A stretch of 64,000 bases of DNA from Prunus persica (Eukaryota > Streptophyta > Magnoliopsida > Rosales > Rosaceae). The position numbers and the translations under genes are program-made. Numbering within the stretch: position 1 is the first letter of the stretch; every line of letters starts with the position of its first letter. The DNA lies in NCBI RefSeq assembly GCF_000346465.2, contig NC_034009.1, positions 7,635,776 through 7,699,775 on the forward strand. The letters are read 5' to 3'. The notes beneath the pieces are model-generated. The model had not been told where the DNA came from. It was given only the letters and a program-made list of their open reading frames with translations, and ran no database searches. Shown here in pieces: positions 11,101 through 24,113 of this stretch.

Positions 11101-13380
11101 GGTACCCAATAACATGTAACCTTCACCAACCAGAAAATTAAGGCATTCAATATAAAAATAAAACCTTAATATTAAATATTTATAACCCTCACAATAAATA
11201 AAATAAAACAACTAAAATAATAAATAACGGTTAAATTTTTAAAACCTTTTTTAAAATTCCAACAGAATATTCATATAACTCATTAACAGAGTCAAAGGTT
11301 TGGAAAAGAGTATAAGAGTCCTTGTTGTTAATTGTAACATGTGGGGTCATTAACGCGTTGAGCTAAGTATGTAGCTAGTTTGTTTTGATACTATATTAAA
11401 ATTTAAGCATCTAACCCAAAATCAATCGACAATAAATAGAAAGGTATAAGATCTTTTTAACTATTGGACAAGACTTTAATTCCCCGATTTGGGATTTTCA
11501 CAACTCACCGATAAAGAAGTTAAAAAAAAACAGAACAAATAAAATATGCTATAAAAGCTTATGTACAACATGAGGATTTTGTGACTGAAGTTAATGAGGA
11601 TTTTGTGTATGTAGTATCTGTTCACCCGTTTTCGTGTTTATTCCTGAGGTGGAAGGGCGAAGTTCCCCACTGGCTTGGAGACCATTTGTTGGTCGACAAG
11701 TCAGCTTTCTTTGGTGTGTGAGCGTGCCACTGCTAGCAATGTAAATTCTAGCAGACTTCTTTTAGAGTGGATAACTTGCGCCCCAAGTTACTGACTTCTA
11801 AAACAAATGATTGTGAATTTGGGTGAGGAATATCTCCCAAGTAAGTTCTTTTCTTGCCTCAGACTGGTGAGGACTTTCATAATTTATCTCAGTATAAAAG
11901 TGGTAGTTCTGGCCAGAATAGAAAATAATAAAGTGGACTGTTTTTAGGCAGAACTGCCTTTTACAAAAATAAGAAGGGAGAAATCAACTCTAGAAAGTCA
12001 AAAAGATGGCTCGGATCCCACTTCTGCCTGGGTAGAAACTTCTGATCCAGGCTGGACTGAGTGTGTCTGTGCTGGACTGAGCTGTCAACAACTTCAACTG
12101 CTTAGTTTCAGCCGCAAATCGATACCAAAGTTCAATTTTGACAGAGCTTTAATCTACTTCAAGCCTTGGGAGACTTTTGAGCGGGCAGAACTGCGGCTTC
12201 TTCAGTCTGAAGGAGCAGGAGTGGCTAGACTTGAGGACTTGATAAGCTGGAATTGTACTGTAAAATTTGTTGAGGTTTTCATATTTGTGAAAACTCAAAC
12301 TCTGCTGGCCTTGGTTTTTGCTGAACCAAATTTGTAACGAGAGAGATCTCGTCTTAGAAGACTTATTTTCTAAATCTGAACTTTGGATTTCTGATCTAAA
12401 GCTGGTTTTTCTTAGAATCCAAGTGAGCTTTTGGTTGTTTTTCTGGTTGTTGGTTTTTTTGATTGATTGATGAATTGAGTGTCCCTTGTCTCCTTGCCTA
12501 CTTTCGTTTTTATAAGAAACCCTCTTGGGGAGGTGATTTTAATCCTAAAAAATGGGCGGCAAAAAGATCTCTCGTAATATAAAGTAAAGATTCTTGTCAA
12601 TCATGGCAGATAGGCTCTGAGCAGTCACCTCCTAAAGCAGTCCCTTCCTTGGTTTCCTGGGTGGCAGCCCTCTAATTCAACCAACGCCACCGTCTGTGTG
12701 GGCTTTTTATGGCGGTTTGGCCCTTTTCTTTCGTATCTTCTGAACAGTTCCCTGTTTTCCATTCTAATTAGAAAGCGTGATCCGTGAATTCTTTGGAAGA
12801 TGGTGTATTGATTTGGAGCAAAATCTCGAATACAGATGGGTTTTTGATCTTCTGTTGGCAGTGTTTCAGAGATGTCCCTCTCATATTTTAAACTTAGTTG
12901 GAATTGCTGACTTTTCAAAGTTGAGGCAATCACGTGGGTGTGTTTTTAATCCCTTGGGTTTGAACCCAACAAAAATTACGGGCTGATCTTTTGAAGCCCA
13001 AATGAGAGTTTGGTCTTTCTTGGGCCGGGGGCTTCGTTTTTGACATTCTGGCGTGAAGCCCAATCTGTTTTGATTTAAATTTGTTATCCTCAAACTTTTT
13101 GGGCTGGGCAGGTAATGGGCTTGTCTTTTAATCTTGGCATGCTGAATTTAGGCCCAAACAGTATCTAAAACCAATATGGTTTCTGATATTAAGGACTAGT
13201 GGATTGATACAAGTGCTACTAGACAAATTTGTGGTCACAAAAATTTGTACACTAATTACAAACAGAATTTTAGTGGTGAGAAACTGTATATGGGAAATGC
13301 CTCTGCATCTACAATTAAAGGCAAAGACAGTTCTACTGAAGTTCACTTCTGTGAAAGTCTTAAAGATTCCACAAGTCATA
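8150..13380. other. 5.2 kb gene-poor stretch
   Basis: No gene could be supported. Short reading frames (for example 8667-9122 minus, 8935-9201 plus, 12625-12933 minus) show no family signature. Parts near 9430-10080 and 11600-12600 have the look of old retroelement leader or LTR sequence but carry no readable protein. Polypyrimidine tracts occur near 8695-8765. Confidence 0.5.
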
Positions 13381-15580
13381 AGTAACACCATCAATATATC
13401 ATGATTACCCAAACCAATATATAAGAGGTGGAGAACCTATTCAATTGGAGTCATAATATAATAAGGTCTTTCTCTAAATTAATACTCTTGATAACATCAT
13501 TCATAGTTGACCACTTGTATATAATATATTACATTCAGGTTATATGACCTTCTTAATATAACATGTATATAATATAATAATTATTATCCACTTTCACCAT
13601 TTGAAGTGGTTTGTATCACATACCACTTAACCACTTAGGTTATGTTTGGGATTGCTTTTTGACCAAAAATTAACTTTATTTTTAAAATTAAGCGATTTAA
13701 GGTGTTTGATAATTGAATCACACTTAAAATCACACCACAATCAGCTTATTATTATTATTATTATCCTCTTCTCCCAGGTGTGGGTGGGATCTTAATCACA
13801 CTCAAACACATTGGTTTCATACACCACGAAAACATATGGTAGGAGCATATGTTGGGTGGACAAAAAAAAATTAAGTGTGGTAGTGTCAACCATAATTACT
13901 TAGTTGGACTAAAATAATTTTCTCTTCTTAGTTTTATTTGTACTTTTTTCATAAATAAATAAAAATATTTTATTTGTACTGTTGTCTAATTGCACAACCA
14001 ACTTGTTTGGTTTTCATTATTTTTTAATATTTTTTTGGTTGGATGTATAGATAGATAATATCTGTTTGATTTTTTAGCTCAAATTCAGCTGAGTTGGATG
14101 TGACTTTTCAGAATCTACCTGACCATTCTGTGTGGATTCTGATTTCAGCCACTTATTTGCATCTTCCTATATATATGCTAGTTTTGGTAGTGCAAGTGCA
14201 CATGGTAGATATATATATGCAAGAGCAGGACACTAACGTAACCTTTTGCCCAGTTTTTTTTTATTTATTACAAAACGTTTTTCAAAATTCATGAAACTAT
14301 TAGGTTGTGCCTTTTTTATTTTTTTTTGGTGTCATTTATGATCATTAAGGTCAACAAATGTGCTCACTAATAGTCCATGCTATTATATTCCGTCTACAAC
14401 TCTATTAAATTGATAACATGACACACATATGAACCTCACATATCCAATAATATGATGCCACAAAGATTAAATAAATAAATATATTTTAAAAAATAATTTA
14501 AAACTGATAAACCATAAAAGAACACTTAAAAAAAGTAATAAAAGAAATAAAAACAAAATCACCACCTCCTCCATCGCATGCCAATCCCTCACCCCCACCA
14601 AGCTCCCCCTCCAGCCCCTACATAAAAAAATAATTATAAAAAATAAAAAAAACAGCAGCACCAACCATGGCCCATTCAATACGAACCCATCACAACGTAT
14701 GCCTCTCTTCCATCTCTTCGATGAATCAATCAAGTGGATCTGCAATTGTATTCAAAGCATAGTTTCAGAATGTATGATCGGTTCCCAAAATTCCCAAATA
14801 CCCAAAGCTCATGAAATCCCTAATTTTTTGGCTAGCAATCATCCCATAGGGGGAGGCGAGAGGTAGGGGAGGTGGGTGGGGATGGGGAATTGAGTTGTGA
14901 TAGAGGAGGAGGTGATTTTTTTTAGAACTTCTTTATTTAAAGTTTTCTTTTATGGTTTATCATTTAAAATATATATATTTATATTTAATCCATATGGCGT
15001 TATATCATTGGATATGCGAGGCTTGCATGTGTGCCATGTCATCAATTTAATAGACTTATTATAGACAAAACGATAGGGACTACTTTATGAGCACATATAT
15101 TAACCTTAAAGACACGAATGACCCCCAAAAAAAAAAAAACAACATGATAGTTTCATAAACTTCATATACATTTGCAATAAAAAAAACCCTAAAAAAAATG
15201 GGAAACAAAACTTAAAGGAACTCACGAGCAGTCCCTACACGGATGCTCCCTCCACAAACCTTTCTTCAGTTTTATGTTCACTTTCTTATTTGTTAAAATT
15301 GCAGATCGTTTCTTCCACTCAATAACACAGTAAAAAAGAGAAAAAAAATTGAGCAATTGGCTCTTGATATATTCATTTTTAAAGAATCACTTGCTTCAAT
15401 TGATGAGTCGAGAGAGAGAGAGAGATTACAGAGTTTTATGGATGTACCATTTTGAAAGCACTGAAGAATAAAAGTTCTATTCGTTGGGAAAATTATGTAT
15501 GTGTGCTTCTAATGAGTGATTCTATTTGTATTACATTTACTGATCACATAGAGAGATGGTGTGCAATATGATTAATAAAT

Positions 15581-15757
15581 TGTTGAAGAATATAAAGTCC
15601 CAAATCGAAAACTTAACAAATAAAAATACAAGATATATATGAATGGTTCCACTACTAATATCATGGAGGTCTTTTGTGCTCAAACTTCACACCAACTGGG
15701 CTTTGTAGGTGGTTAAGTTGAAGTTTATATCGATGTTGCTAGTAGTGAGCCACTAGC
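15581..15757 (+). mobile_element. Truncated LTR, copy A
   Basis: Starts TGTTGAAGAATATAAAG and matches the solo LTR at 7948 and the LTR at 35288. Its last part and primer site are lost; after gctagtagtgagcca the sequence changes to an unrelated GGCC-rich element. Confidence 0.65.
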
Positions 15758-16675
15758 CGGGGGGTTAGGCCTCATCATTTGGCCTGCGGGCTCATGAGCC
15801 GATGAGGGCCAACCCGACCCATTAAAAAAAGGCCAGCCCAGCCCATTATGGGCTGGGCTAGGCTGGGCTTGAGCTTGGGTGTCTGAAGCCCAGCTCGGCT
15901 TAGTTAAGCCCAAGAAAGTCCAACCTGGCCCGCCCACAAAAATTCGGCCCGTTAGGCCCGCATACATATATAATTATGTATAAATAAGAGTTTAGGTTTA
16001 GGATTATATCACTTAAATCACATATATAATTTGTTTCATTTCATTTACTTTTCTTTACTCATTCATAGTTTATAATTGGATGATTAGCACATTAATTTGT
16101 GTCAATTATTAATACAACAATTATATATATAAATAAGATGAACAACATATCATATCACCAAATATAATCATATCACGGAACATAATCATACCACCAAATA
16201 TAATCATGTTTTTCTTGAACACATCACCAAACATTTGCATATTTATTCATACCATCCTTTAAAAAAATATATTTTTTTGATACTTAATATTTTTTAAAGT
16301 TATTTCTTAAAACGTATTACGGTCTAATTATGTAATAACCTCAAAAATAATGGTTGGTTTAATTATTTTTGTAGAAAATCTTATTAAGTTGTGTGACTTT
16401 ATTGGGTGTTTTATGAATTTGGTTTGATGTGAAAATATTGGAATTAAGTGAATTTAATCTCAAATTTGGACTAAAATGCCCTTATGATTAAATTCATGAT
16501 TTTTTTCAAATGAAGTAGGTCCGTTTCGGCCCGGCCTGGCCCGATGGGCTTTCTCAAACCCGGCTCATGGGTCGGGCTTGGGCTTTGTTTTTATAAAAAA
16601 ATCCGGCCCGGCCTGGCCTGGTATTTTCTCTCTCCTCTTTAAAGCCCAGGCCGGCCCATTGACAAGTCTTACCAG
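15758..16675. mobile_element. Putative DNA element with GGCCCGGCC-rich ends
   Basis: Present only in duplication copy A. Both ends are rich in GGCCCG/GGGCC motifs in opposite orientation (about 15760-15960 and 16520-16670), with an AT-rich middle. The right end, ggcccattgacaagtctt, resembles ends seen repeatedly in plant non-autonomous DNA elements. Exact ends and target duplication were not resolved. Confidence 0.45.
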
Positions 16676-16794
16676 GGGGAGTGAAAAGGATATGAAGATA
16701 TTGCCTATTTCTTGGCTCCAAAGACTCCTTCTCTTTAGGAGGAGAGGGGGAGTGAAAAGAAGTTGTGTTTGCATGAATTAGCTACAATTCATAT

Positions 16795-17547
16795 GGAAGA
16801 ATTTGTTAATTCCCATTTTTTGCTCATGTTTTTGTTGCTGCCGTTGATGTTGTCTTTGCCTTTGCCTTTGCCTTTGCCTTTGCTTGCTTCGTTTTTCGTT
16901 GATGTGGTCAATGTCATTGCTATTGTTGTGGCCGTGCCCTTTGTCTTTCCTTGTAGTTGCCTTGCCTTGCTTTGCCCTAGCTTTGCCTTTATTTTTCTTT
17001 GCTTTTGCTTGCCTTTGCTCTTGCTCTTGCTTCATTTTTCTTTTGTTTTACCTCGCCTTGTTTTGTCTTGCATTTCCTTGCATTTGCCTTGCCTTACCCT
17101 AGTTTTAGTGTTTGGTTTTGCCTTTGCCTTTGTCGTGCCTTGCCCTATTTTTAGGGTTTAGGTTATCCTTTGTCGTGCCTTACCTTATTTTTTAGGGTTT
17201 GGTTTTGCCTTACCTTTTGCCGTGTTTAGACGGTTTTTGTGTTCTATCGTGTTCACAGGATTTTATGTTCTGTCATGTTCATACGGTTTATGTGTTCTAC
17301 TATGTACAGTGTTCTGTTGTGTGCCCTATTTTTAGGGTTTATGTGTTTTGCCGTGTGCCTTATTGTTTAGGGTTTGCTCTTGTGTTTCCGTTGCGATCTT
17401 TGCTTTAGTTTGCATGTTGTTTCACTCATGGTTAACGATAAGACCTTCTCTACAGTTGTTTGATTGGTCAATGTCAAGTATGGTGCTCTATGACTTGCTT
17501 TATCAAGTTGGGCATGTGAAACATCTTTGTGCCAACTTGAGGGAGAG
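16795..17547 (+). mobile_element. Decayed 3' end of a Copia-type element with polypurine tract, copy A
   Basis: A long pyrimidine-rich stretch (CTTTGCC repeats; hexanucleotide array about 16853-16886) leads to a block similar to the C-terminus of Copia polyproteins (in copy B: LLIKLGMRNIFAPTLRGSVG). A polypurine tract, gagggagagtg, stands directly before the LTR at 17548. Long reading frames across the repeat encode only Leu/Phe/Pro low-complexity sequence and are not genes. Confidence 0.5.
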
Positions 17548-18013
17548 TGTTGGCGAGTTCTTATTTAGTTAGGATTTTGGTCCTTACTAAGTTAGGATTT
17601 TGATTACTTACCTGTTTATTTAGTCTTATTGTAATTGAGATTTATTTCCTATTGTAATTTAAATTTATTTCCGATTGTATTTAGGGTTAACACATTTTTA
17701 TACTTCTTTATAAATATCTCCAAATTTGAGAAGAATACACATTTAAAAAATCTGAGCATATCTGAAATTCCCATTTATAAAGAGCATACTGGCCATGGTA
17801 TCAAAGCATACTAGCCATGTCAAACAACTAAGCTCTGATACCATGTTAAACAAAGTAAATTAGAATTTTAAAATATTTTCAGATATTTCAGATATGCTCA
17901 AATTTTTTGTTTTTATAAAGAAGTATGAAGTTGTGTTAACCCTAAAGAAATAAATCTTAATAACAATAAAACTAAATAAATAAGTAAATAACAAAAATCC
18001 TAACTAACCAACA
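17548..18013. mobile_element. Inverted LTR pair (LTR-PBS / PBS-LTR), copy A
   Basis: A plus-strand LTR starts TGTTGGCGAG at 17548 and is followed near 17796 by TGGTATCAAAGC, a primer-binding-site-like sequence. A second LTR lies in opposite orientation, beginning at about 18013 on the minus strand, and ends just before a minus-strand TGGTATCAGAGC near 17835-17846. The two LTRs thus face each other as a near-palindrome of about 230-bp arms. The block ends about 115 bp upstream of the lyase TATA box. The same arrangement occurs at 36239-36717, so it predates the segmental duplication. Confidence 0.65.
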
Positions 18014-18126
18014 TAAATGTGGTAAAGAAATTATATTGGCTTCTGATTCATGCAATTGACTTTAGCTATATTCCTTGGATTGTGGAAAACATGACAATTC
18101 AACTCAACTTACTGAGTCTGACCCTC

Positions 18127-18133
18127 TATAAAT
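18127..18133 (+). promoter_or_regulatory. TATA box of mandelonitrile lyase A
   Basis: TATAAAT lies 43 bp before the start codon at 18170. The surrounding ctgagtctgaccctc… and the short leader are conserved at copy B (36836). Confidence 0.6.
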
Positions 18134-18169
18134 TCTTGAGGTGTGCAAGTGCTTTGAATATTCAAAGAC

Positions 18170-20426
18170 ATGGAGAAATCAACAATGTCAGTTATAGTAT
18201 TGGTGTTGCCCCTTTTTGTCCTTCATCTTCAGTATTCAGAGGTTCACTCGCTTTCCAACAATCATCCTCATGGTAAACTACTTCATTTGAAATTCAAAAA
18301 AAAGAAAAAAAAGAAAAGGGGGGGGGGGGGGGGGGGCGGCGGGGGGCACAGAAAAGGAAAAGGAATTGTCTCAGGTTCCGAGTTATCCTCATGCCATTTT
18401 TTAAAAAAAATTTTAATTTTTATGCGGTATTATCCTCATGCTTACCTAGGTTCGTTTTTAGCACTTTTGTGAGGGGGCTTTTGTCTGTCTAGGTGTCAGT
18501 TGTTCGCTCCTTTGATAAATTTCCCGCCTACAAGTACATATATGTGTTCATGCATATATACTATAAAGAAAGCTCTTCATACATTTTGCAGATTTTAGCT
18601 ACCTGAAATTTGTTTACAACGCCAGTGATCCAGAATTGGAAGGAACATATGACTACATTGTAGTTGGTGGAGGAACATCAGGGTGTTCATTGGCAGCAAC
18701 TTTATCAGAAAAGTACTCGGTGCTTGTTCTGGAAAGGGGCGCTCTTGCTACAGAATATCCAAACCTGTTGACTACAGACGGGTTTGTATATAATCTCCAG
18801 CAAGAAGATAACGGACAGACACCAGTTCAAAGGTTCGTGTCCGGAGATGGTATCGATAATGTACGAGGAAGGGTGCTCGGCGGCACGAGCATGATCAATG
18901 CTGGCGTGTATGCCAGAGCTAACATTTCATTCTATAATCAATCAGGAATTGACTGGGACATGGATTTGGTTAAAAAGGCATATAAGTGGATTGAAGACAC
19001 CATTGTCTTCAGGCCGAAATGGCAACAGTGGCAAGATCTTGTAGGACATGGATTGTTCCAGGCTGGTCTTTCTCCACACAATCGATTCAGTTTGAATCAC
19101 AAACCAGGAATTAGACTCACCGCCTCAACTTTCGACAATCAGGGAACAAGACATGCAGCTGATGAACTGCTTAATAAAGGAAACGCAGACAACTTGCGAG
19201 TTGGAGTTCATGCCACAGTAGAGAATATCATCTTCTTGACCAGTAGAAGAGGTAATGTTTGTTGCATTTAATTCAGATATTGCACTCCAAAATTGATATC
19301 TTATATGTTTTTTTAAACACTAACAGAAGGAGCAATATAAGGTCAGGTATTGGCCCAAGTGTGAACTAAATTTCCCTATTTCCGTTCGATTTGTATGGCA
19401 TATTAATTCTAAGCTGTTCTCCGATGCAGGTTCGTCAGCCGTGGGAGTCATATACACTGATGCTAAAGGACAGCCTCATCAGGCATTTGTACACACTAAG
19501 GGAGAAGTTATATTGAGTGCAGGAACAATTGGGAGCCCTCAACTTCTACTACTCAATGGTGTTGGGCCAGAGTCTTACTTATCATCTCTGCAAATCAAAG
19601 TTAATCATGACAATCCTTATGTTGGCCAGTATGTGTATGACAATCCTCGTAATTTCGTTAACATTTTGCCGCCAAAGCCACCGAAACCCTCATATGTAAC
19701 GGAACTGGGCATTACAGACGATTTCTACCAATGTTCTATCTCGATGTCGAATTATTCCACTCCACCCTTTAGTCTTTTTCCCAGTCCATCTTATCCCTTG
19801 CCAACTTCGACTTTCGCTCACATTGTTAACAAAATTTCAGGACCTCTGTCATATGGTTATGTCACGTTACGATCATCCATTGATGCGAGAGTTCACCCAA
19901 ATGTCAAGTTCAACTACTTTTCAAATCCGACAGACCTTGCTCATTGTGTTAGCGGTATGAAAAATATTGGTAATTTCCTAAGGACAAACAATTTAAAACC
20001 ATATAGAGCTCATCCACATTTACCGGATATAGATGGTTTCAATTTCTTCGGAAAACCTTTGCCGAAAAACCAATCAGATGATGCATCTTTCGAAAAATTT
20101 TGTCGGAATACTGTAGCCTCATATTGGCATTACCATGGTGGATGCCTTGTTGGGAAGGTTGTTGATGACCGTTTGCGTGTTATGGGGATCGACTCATTAC
20201 GTGTTGTTGATGCCTCTACATTCCCTTCCATGCCAGCAAGCCACCCTCAAGGCTTCTATATGATGTTAGGCAGGTATGTGTTGCAAACCACTAGAAATTC
20301 TAAATAATTATTTTGTTGAAATCGGTTGCTTGAAATGAATTCCATGCCATATTGCCCTTTTTCACCCCTTTCAATTTTTGTGCTTTGGACAGGTATATGG
20401 GCATTAAAATTATGCAAGATAGATGA
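18170..20426 (+). CDS. MDL: (R)-mandelonitrile lyase (hydroxynitrile lyase), copy A
   Basis: Predicted FAD flavoprotein of the GMC oxidoreductase family that splits (R)-mandelonitrile into benzaldehyde and HCN during cyanogenesis (EC 4.1.2.10). Exons 18170-18272, 18592-19251, 19430-20273 and 20393-20426 join in frame into 546 residues, and all introns are GT-AG. Residues 1 to about 27 are a signal peptide, so the protein is secretory or vacuolar. The FAD dinucleotide-binding motif GGGTSG is at 60-65. GMC signature 1 is [14 protein letters not shown] and signature 2 is [16 protein letters not shown]. The C-terminal block holds His488/His490 (SYWHYHGG) and His526 ([11 protein letters not shown]), the active-site histidine positions of almond/cherry lyases. 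N-glycosylation sites such as NISF and NYST are visible. Intron 1 contains a poly-G run absent from copy B. No lesion is seen. A role for another GMC substrate cannot be excluded. Confidence 0.92.
18298..18346 (+). repeat. Purine/poly-G run inside intron 1 of lyase A
   Basis: An A/G run turns into about 20 consecutive G residues and then GC-rich sequence. Copy B lacks it. It could form a G-quadruplex or simply be an unstable tract. Confidence 0.7.
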
Positions 20427-21349
20427 GCTTCAAGGGAGGCTATTTATAGTAGTTCCACATTCCAACCAAAAATCCTGGACTTCCACATGGCCGCATTATC
20501 CTTTTGCTTTTATATATGTAATCAATAAACCCATGAGTTTTGACTCAAATGGGATAAGGGATTGGTTGGGAAAAAGGGCTTACTAATCCCCCCTCCCCCC
20601 AGGGTACCTCTTTATTTCATATTAGATAAATTTCCCTTGTAATGCCGAGCTATGTAAAAAATAATAAAATAAAAACACTCTTTCATACAGCTTGTCCTTG
20701 CAAAACCCAGTAGATACCTGAATTTTAATTTTATTTGTATTTTTATCAAAAATAAACTTCAACAGTATAATTAAAAACATTGAAAATACCAATTCTGAAA
20801 GGGCAACAAACTAACATGTTAAACATAAAACTAAAGCCGTACTAAAACTACTATCCCACGACACCACAATTAACCATAAACTCAAATAAAGCACACATAC
20901 TCAACATAACCGAAATCCTAAAGCAACCCATGAGCCTAAACGAACTCTATCACCACCACCTGAAGAAGTGCAATTGTGGCCACACCACACCCACCACCTG
21001 CGCATAAGAGGGAATAGATAAACGAAAATAACTACCTTTTCAAAGAACAATTGGGTGATTTACAGCAACCTCTATAAAAAATAATGTAGACCCAAATTTA
21101 TAGAACATGAGCAGTGTTTGAGAGCAGGTTTTGAGAGAAGGATTTGTTTGAGAATGCCTAAAGGGGGTGTGGGGAACTTCAATCTGAACATGGCTCATAA
21201 GAAATCACCACAAAAGAGGCTTCTTATTCAAAACACCCCAGTGAACTTATTCACTAACCAAAAAAAAAAAGGTGAGGAGAGAGGAGGGGAGTAGGGGAGG
21301 AGGGGAGGAGGGGCAATGACGCTTCTTCCTCCTCCCCCTATGTAGAGTT

Positions 21350-21512
21350 TTTCTTTGAGACTCACAGAATGAGAGAGCGGCTAGGTTTCTTTTTTTCATT
21401 GACGGCTAAGGCAATCCACTGTACTCAATAATGGAGAAAGTTCATACTACTGTACTCAAGTATGGAGAAAAAAAAAACCCTAGCCACTCTCTCCTTCTGT
21501 GAGTCTCAACTT
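21350..21512. repeat. Inverted repeat (about 45-bp arms) at the end of copy A
   Basis: The left arm (gagactcacagaa…gagagcggctaggtttc, about 21357-21395) is mirrored by the right arm near 21470-21512 (aaaccctagccactctctcc…gtgagtctc). The duplicate block B has only the left arm. Confidence 0.65.
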
Positions 21513-23500
21513 CAGCTAGCGCTCCTGTTCACGCTCAATCTAATTCACATTGACGTTTTGTACATTTTACACGTTCTGGTCATCAACATCTTGTCCGTCT
21601 GGATGATTCACATTATGTCCATTCTGGTTGTTCTGCAAATCTTGTAACACCGCTTCGACAAGTTCTCAGGATCCATATCTCTGGTTTTATGTTGTGCATG
21701 GACTGTATACTAACAACTTGTCAACAAGAAAACGAGCTGCCGAAAAAAAAGACAAGTTCAATATCAAGTAGAAGGAATACTAAAAAGTCTTAGAATCAAA
21801 AAAGATTTTAGATGAGACTCGAAAATTGAATACTTAGGTATTTTATATAATTGTATTTTTTACTTCGGCCCTCCTAACTTTACAATTCTAGCACCACCCC
21901 TGCATGCAGGTATTTTGACAGAAACTAGCTAGTGGCAAGCTATCTATAGTCGAAGTGAGGGGCACAACTGCGTAATTTATGAGTTTTGTATAAATTATGT
22001 ATCCCTCTTTTCGACCAAGGTGGCTGACGGAATGAACTTTTGTTCCTTCTTCTTTTGAGTGCAGGGAGTGTCACCACCAAGCCACGAATTTGGGCTTGAA
22101 TGGAATGTGAGTAGATGATTATGTTGCACTTCTGACTTCTGATCAAGTGATTGATCAGCCAAGTAAGGAACCTCCTCTTGGCCTAGGTTCTTTCACTTCC
22201 TCGGGCTCGAGGATGGTTAGGATTCGTATGGATGTTTTTGTGATTTTTAGGTTTTTTACTGAAAATGGTGCAATTAAATTAAATGTGTGTTTAAACATAA
22301 AGAGAAGAATAAAAGTGTGATAAAATAGATCAAAGCGATAAATAAAGAAAGAATGAAATAAAATCGATAAGAATGATAAGAACGATAAACTAAATTATAC
22401 TTGAAATTAAACTTAATTAAAATGCGATAATAATAAAATGTAAAGCAATTGAAATAAACTTGAATCTAAAAGACAAGAAAATGTAAATTGAACAAGAATT
22501 TAAACTTACACTAGGAAAATGAAGAACTTGCTACACTAGGTGATTGAAAAGTAAAATCCTAAGTATAGGGAAAGAAAAGTGCAAGACAAAAAATAGCTTT
22601 GTGTGTCTCCTCTACCTTCGTTTGGTGAGGTTCATATAGAGGGCCCGTTGACCCATGGGCTGGCCATTGAATGACCAAATGTCAACTCTTTAAAATTCTT
22701 TCCTTTCGAGGCCTCTAAATCTGTAGGATTTCATTGGTGTAGATACTCTGATTGCTTGATTCTCTCTTGTTTTGGAATATTCTGAACTATCATCAATCTC
22801 CTTAATTTCTTTCCTTGTGAGCCCTCTTCTGCATGCATATATTTTTGTGGAAATCCTGGACTCAAATCCATAGCTTGGGCTTGAACCTCCGAGCTCCATT
22901 AAATAGCCATTCACTTTTATTATTATTATTTTATATATATATATATATATATATACTCACCCACATTGTTTCAAAGCCTCAGAACTCCAAAAAACCGGCC
23001 ACATTTTTACAAGACCCCAGAGCTTCAAACTCGGCAGCTAAGCTCCTCCAATCCGGCGGCCTTCGAGTTTCCAACTACTGCGAGTCCGGCTGCCAAGCTC
23101 CCTCAATCATCTTCGAGCCATATTCGAGTCTTGGGTTCCAGTCGGCTTTGCTCCAAACGTCCAGGCCTCTTCAGTCTCAATTCCGGGCACAAGTTCTCGG
23201 ATCCGCCCACCATTCTTCACGCCCAGCCATCAAACTCCTCCAGCCTGACCATCTTCTCAAACCCGGCTGGTATTCTTCTCCAGCCCGGCTGGCTGCTATT
23301 CTTCACACCCGAAGTCAATTCTCGCACTCGGCCGTAACTCCTAGAGCCCAATTGCTTGTGTTTTCGAAAGGTGCCCAGATTGGGTGAATTTTCACCACCT
23401 CCAAATAGTATATGAGAATAATTGTTAAGAAAAATATATTATGTTTAATTTCTATATTTATTCATAGAAAAATTCTAAAACAACTTATATACTTTTTTTT
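21513..23500. other. Intergenic spacer between lyase A and the Copia element
   Basis: No gene supported. Holds an (AT)n microsatellite at about 22931-22955. A Ser/Pro-rich reading frame at 22833-23387 has no recognisable domain and looks like repeat-derived non-coding DNA. Confidence 0.5.
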
Positions 23501-23505
23501 GGGGT

Positions 23506-23891
23506 TGTTATAAAACTAGAATAATCAGTTGATGAGAAGTACCACTGTAATATTGGGAGTGGAACTATATTTCTCTTTGTAGTGTTTACACTGACAGAAT
23601 TTCTCCTCAGATAGACTCCACTCTTTCTCTTCTCTCAGACTCTCACTCTTTCTCTTTCTCTCTTCCGTTCTTTCTTTCCTCACTCTTTCTTCTCTTCTTT
23701 TTGGTGTGTTTTACAAGTGAATGAACGAGCCTATTTATAGACTAATCTTCCCAACATAATGATTTCATCTTTTGACTAATCTTCCTTCTTTTCTAACACC
23801 ATCATTTCTCCTTTTGACTACCATACTCAATAAGATCATTTTTCTTCCATCATTTCTCTTTATGTGGGCTTCACCAATATTATTTACAACA
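23506..23891 (-). repeat. 3' LTR of the Copia element
   Basis: 386 bp, near-identical to 29935-30320. Both are rich in tctctttctc tracts and contain a TATA-like ctatttatag on the plus strand. Confidence 0.92.
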
Positions 23892-24113
23892 CTCCCCCTT
23901 GAAGACCACATGTCCCTAGATTGGTTGCCTCATTAAAACCTTGCTTGGAAAAATCCAGTGGGAAAAAACCTAAGCGAAGGAAAAAGAGTACAACTTTATT
24001 TGGGACATAAGGGTAATGCGCTCATGTTGCCTCGTTAAAACCTTGCTAGGAAAAACCCGGTGGGAAAAAACCCTAGTCGAAGGAAAAAGAGTACAACGCG
24101 CATATGTCCTGTG

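Larger units (their letters stand above)
13385..21395 (+). repeat. Segmental duplication, copy A (with mandelonitrile lyase A)
   Basis: Collinear with 31325-40070 over its whole length: shared landmarks include the TTCTCCCAGGTGTGGGTGGG block (13771 / 31541), the ctcctccatcgca block, the LTR remnant, the inverted LTR pair and the lyase gene. Homology fades near the gagactcacagaa/gagactcaaagaa block (21357 / 40026). Differences are substitutions plus several insertions specific to one copy. Confidence 0.85.

Noticed and set aside
12625..12933. 102-codon minus-strand frame
   Set aside because: No recognisable motif, and it lies in a region with repeat-like character.
16763..17161. 132-codon plus-strand frame, very Leu/Phe/Pro-rich
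   Set aside because: It is a translation of CTTTGCC simple repeats inside a retroelement relic. Overlapping frames on both strands are equally open, and no domain is present.
20326..20586. Plus-strand frame [10 protein letters not shown]… after lyase A
   Set aside because: It spans the last intron and 3' UTR of the lyase; the equivalent frame after copy B is also non-coding.
22833..23387. Ser/Pro-rich frames before the Copia element
   Set aside because: They overlap each other in two frames, include an (AT)n microsatellite, and show no domain.
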